Below, piece after piece: positions 61,268-64,000 of a stretch of DNA of 64,000 nucleotides (positions within the stretch are counted from its first letter, which is position 1; the number at the start of each line of letters is the position of its first letter). The notes beneath the pieces are model-generated. The model had not been told where the DNA came from. It searched no databases and saw only the letters and a list, made by a program, of their open reading frames with translations. The position numbers and the translations under genes are program-made. The DNA lies in contig CM048844.1 of the NCBI GenBank assembly GCA_026545765.1, positions 7,752,524-7,816,523 on the forward strand, given 5' to 3'. This DNA is from Plantago major. Its lineage: Eukaryota; Streptophyta; Magnoliopsida; Lamiales; Plantaginaceae.

Positions 61268-62354
61268 TAGAGCTGTAAATTGGGTCAACTTGGACCAGTC
61301 CAGCCCAGTCCATGGAGAATCCAGTCCATGTGGACCGGATCCATCATGGACTTCACATACAAATCACTGATCCGGATCGGATCCGGACCAGATCCGCTGG
61401 ACCAAAGCCTACCTTTTCCAATCCATATCCGATCCGATCAGGATCCGATTTTTTTTTTTTTTAAACCTTGATAATTTTTGGGAATTCTTCAAAACTTTAT
61501 TGTAATAAGAAACCATCATAAAATAATTAAACAAGGTAATATCGAGCTCAACTAAACATCACCATAGTCCATAAGCATATGTTTGTTCTTGGGCAGTACC
61601 AATGTCGATGCTGAAAATGCACCAAACACATAATCAATTCATATCAAGAAACTAAATAGTGAGTGGAACCATTTCATACTAAACTAAATCTACAAATTCA
61701 CAATCAGTAAAGCTAACAGTGGGTAGAACCACTTAATTAAGCACTTCTATCCCAACTCAATCACAAAATTAAAAGGACAAAGCACATTAATAAGACTAAT
61801 AGGCAGAATAGGCACAAAGCACTTGCAATATGGCAAGAAGACGAAGAGGATCAATCAATTCCCAGTGAAAGATCGGAGAAGTAAGTGAAGAAGACGAAGA
61901 AGTTGCCTCTAAATTACAGGCTTACAGTTCTAACTAAAACCTAAAAAGCCATAAATAAAACTTCAAGAATCAATAAACCGAACCCTCAATCGAAATGAAT
62001 AAGCCCTAAAGAAATGAAATTGAACGAAAAGGGAACATACCTAATAGCGCATATGAAGAAGAGGATCGACGAAGAAGAAGCAGAGCAGGCGCACAGAAGA
62101 AGAAGAAGAAGAAGAAAAGAGCGCAGTCTGCGCGCAGACACAGTCAAGAAGAAAGAGATCGATTTGTATTTGTGAGTTTAATTCTATTAGGTTTTGATTT
62201 AGATAAGATCCATGGACCGATCCAGATTGGTCCGGTCCGGTCTGGACTCAATGGACTCAAATATGTTGGATCAAATTTAATTTATTGGTGGACCGGATCG
62301 GACTGGGATAATCTGGGATAATGTCCACGGATCGGACCCAAATCGACAGGCCTA
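61268..62354. mobile_element. Non-autonomous hAT element, copy 2
   Basis: 1,087 bp, with the same termini as copy 1 (2549-3644). It is flanked by a perfect 8-bp target duplication AGATTATC at 61260-61267 and 62355-62362. It has lost ~17 bp near 61395 relative to copy 1 and has a few clustered substitutions. There is no transposase. On the minus strand an internal CT-rich stretch (62041-62170) ends in a donor-like ATTAG/GTATG at 62041/62040, facing COX16. Confidence 0.93.
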
Positions 62355-62619
62355 AGATTATCCAAACTTGTCAGAAATTTAAATGCAAAACTCCAATCGA
62401 AACGAAAAAAAACCTTCAATCTAGTCTCAAATCGAAGTGAGGAAATCAGCCTGAATCACAATCGTTGGCCGTGACGCCGAGATTGAGGGAGAATCAGGAT
62501 TATAGAAAGAATCACATAGCCAAATTTTGGTGAAGACTGATGAGCAGAGATGGGGGTTTTCGAAACAGGTATTTTCCTCTCCTTCATAAAGATGAACAAG
62601 AGTCAAGTCTAATAATATA
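62355..62619. other. Right flank of hAT copy 2 (duplicated block)
   Basis: Equivalent of 3645-3897. Differences from that copy are concentrated at 62430-62575. No gene was recognised. Confidence 0.5.
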
Positions 62620-62881
62620 CTCCTCCGCCCCGACAATCTAGGCACATATTCCTTTTATGTACGTCCCACGAATTTAGTCTCATTAAAAAAATAGTAAAAA
62701 AGTACAATCACTAACTCCCACCATCTCTCTTACTTTTTCCATTCTTTATCATTATATATCTGATCTCTCATACATTTTTCATTCTTTATCATTTATCTCC
62801 CCAACAACAAACAATAAACAATTGACTTTCTTACAAACAGTGCCGAAAAGAAATGTGCCCATATTGTCGGGACAGAGGGAG
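62620..62881. mobile_element. Stowaway-like MITE (copy 2)
   Basis: 262 bp, the same termini and TA target duplication as 3898-4159. It is present because of the block duplication rather than an independent insertion. Confidence 0.9.
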
Positions 62882-63409
62882 TAATAGTTTGGGGACCATT
62901 TTGTAAAATTAGAAAATAGTGTTCATGTGCCATGTTTGTCTCTCTCAAAATCAGATCTATTTTCGAACAAGGGTAATGTAAATTGGACTTATGGTACTGA
63001 CTCTCCGGATATGAGGCTCAATTCAGCCCGTGAATTGCATTCTGGCCCGGGCTGACCATGATTGTAATGGGTAAACCCGTGCACTCACCACCTGATCGAA
63101 AACTATGGAAGTCGAGTAATCCACAACTTATGTCAAAGTTTCAAAACATAGATCACGAGTTCAATTCCAATAGGATTCGAACTTGTGGCCTTCTCTATTC
63201 AATCCAAGATGCAGGTTTCTTAATCGAGCACTGCAATTCACTTTGCGTTCTTTACCTTCTTTGTTTTTACTCTAGTGTTATATGTTAAATGTTCACAATG
63301 ATTAGACATTTATGGATGGGAAATACCAAGTACCAATTGTAAGGCTTGGGGCGGATTCATGAATAAAAATTACTTAGATAGAGTACGCATTAATATTCAT
63401 TTCAAATGT
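62882..63409. other. Non-coding part of the duplicated block
   Basis: Equivalent of 4160-4687, apparently identical by eye. Confidence 0.5.
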
Positions 63410-63418
63410 CATCTTGAA

Positions 63419-64000
63419 TACTAAAACTTAAAATAGTCCTAGAGATTATGAGAGTCTTGAGATCCTTCTATAATTTATAAGTGGGTTCAATTTCACGAAT
63501 CTTTTGACCCGTTTTTCAATTTCACGGGTTAACGGTTGGGTTTTTAACGGTTTTGGTATAAAACCCCTCTTTTCACTTTTTCTCTTCACTTTTCGCCCAT
63601 TTTCTTCTTCCCAGATCGTGTTTAAGCCATTCTCTCCAATTTTTTTATGACAAAATCACTATGAAACCTAGTTTTTCACCTTTCTGCTCGCGATTCCACC
63701 TTCCCCGCCGCCGATTAACACCGTATTCCGCCAATTGCGCCGCTTCCTTTTGTCGGTTTGAAGATCCAACCGCCTAATTCCATTGCCGAGTATGAGCCAA
63801 GCTCTATGTCTCTATATAGAATGGTCCAGAATTTTATCGAAGGCGGTAGCAACGCGAAGCACTCTTCTATGACGTTGCCGGAGAGAGGAGAGAGGTGAGA
63901 GACGAATCCGAGGCAGTGGATGGTAACGATGAGTCTGTTGTTGAATAAATCCAATTTCCAGGTATCTCTCTTATTTTCGTTCGTTTTTAATTTATCAAAG
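63419..64000 (+). mobile_element. Left end of the MULE, second copy, cut by the window edge
   Basis: Starts after CATCTTGAA (63410-63418) exactly as the element at 4697. It continues through the CT-rich leader to the window end, with two small clusters of differences near 63530-63550 and 63730-63745. Confidence 0.75.

Noticed and set aside
1-64000. CRISPR arrays, bacterial-type operons, rRNA or tRNA genes
   Set aside because: None seen; the tandem repeats lack regular spacers and the window is plant nuclear DNA.

Overview
This is nuclear DNA of a flowering plant, most likely a core eudicot. The evidence is multi-exon genes with short AT-rich introns, a type 3 plant metallothionein, an S-protein homologue, and typical angiosperm transposons (Stowaway, hAT, CACTA, Mutator-like, Ty1/copia, Helitron). 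The sequence alone does not settle genus or family.

A conserved gene block lies in the middle of the window. In order it holds an ER-type M28 metallopeptidase of the ERMP1 family (+, 11.68-17.83 kb), a plastid-type phosphoglucosamine mutase-like hexose-phosphate mutase (-, 18.57-24.45 kb), bystin (-, 26.13-30.70 kb), a type 3 metallothionein (-, 33.04-33.37 kb) and an EDR2-like PH/START/DUF1336 protein (-, 34.24-40.05 kb). An intact S-protein homologue (+, 49.20-49.59 kb) and COX16 (-, 60.21-61.13 kb) lie further right. Exon chains for all of these could be closed in frame with canonical splice sites, except one bystin intron that is best read as a U12-type AT-AC intron. The genes share no obvious pathway; they are an ordinary syntenic set rather than an operon-like unit.

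Between and around the genes the DNA is largely transposon-derived. The left edge (2.55-7.83 kb) contains a ~1.09 kb non-autonomous hAT, a Stowaway MITE and a 3.1 kb Mutator-like element. The same hAT, flank, MITE and start of the MULE recur in direct orientation from 61,268 to the end of the window, 58.7 kb away. The homology starts exactly at the hAT 5' terminus, and only the right-hand hAT keeps its 8-bp target-site duplication. A truncated copia element (8.94-10.77 kb) splits an S-protein pseudogene. A second MULE-like element (about 41.05-43.24 kb) has the same design as the first: internal 5'-UTR-like segment plus minisatellite.

The most unusual locus is 50,136-59,130. This is a ~9.0 kb Helitron on the minus strand with recognisable 5' and 3' ends in an A^T target. 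It has a decayed Rep-helicase gene and, upstream of it in the same orientation, two separate decayed F-box modules of the At2g35280-like type. A second 3' end of the same Helitron family lies at 43.82 kb.
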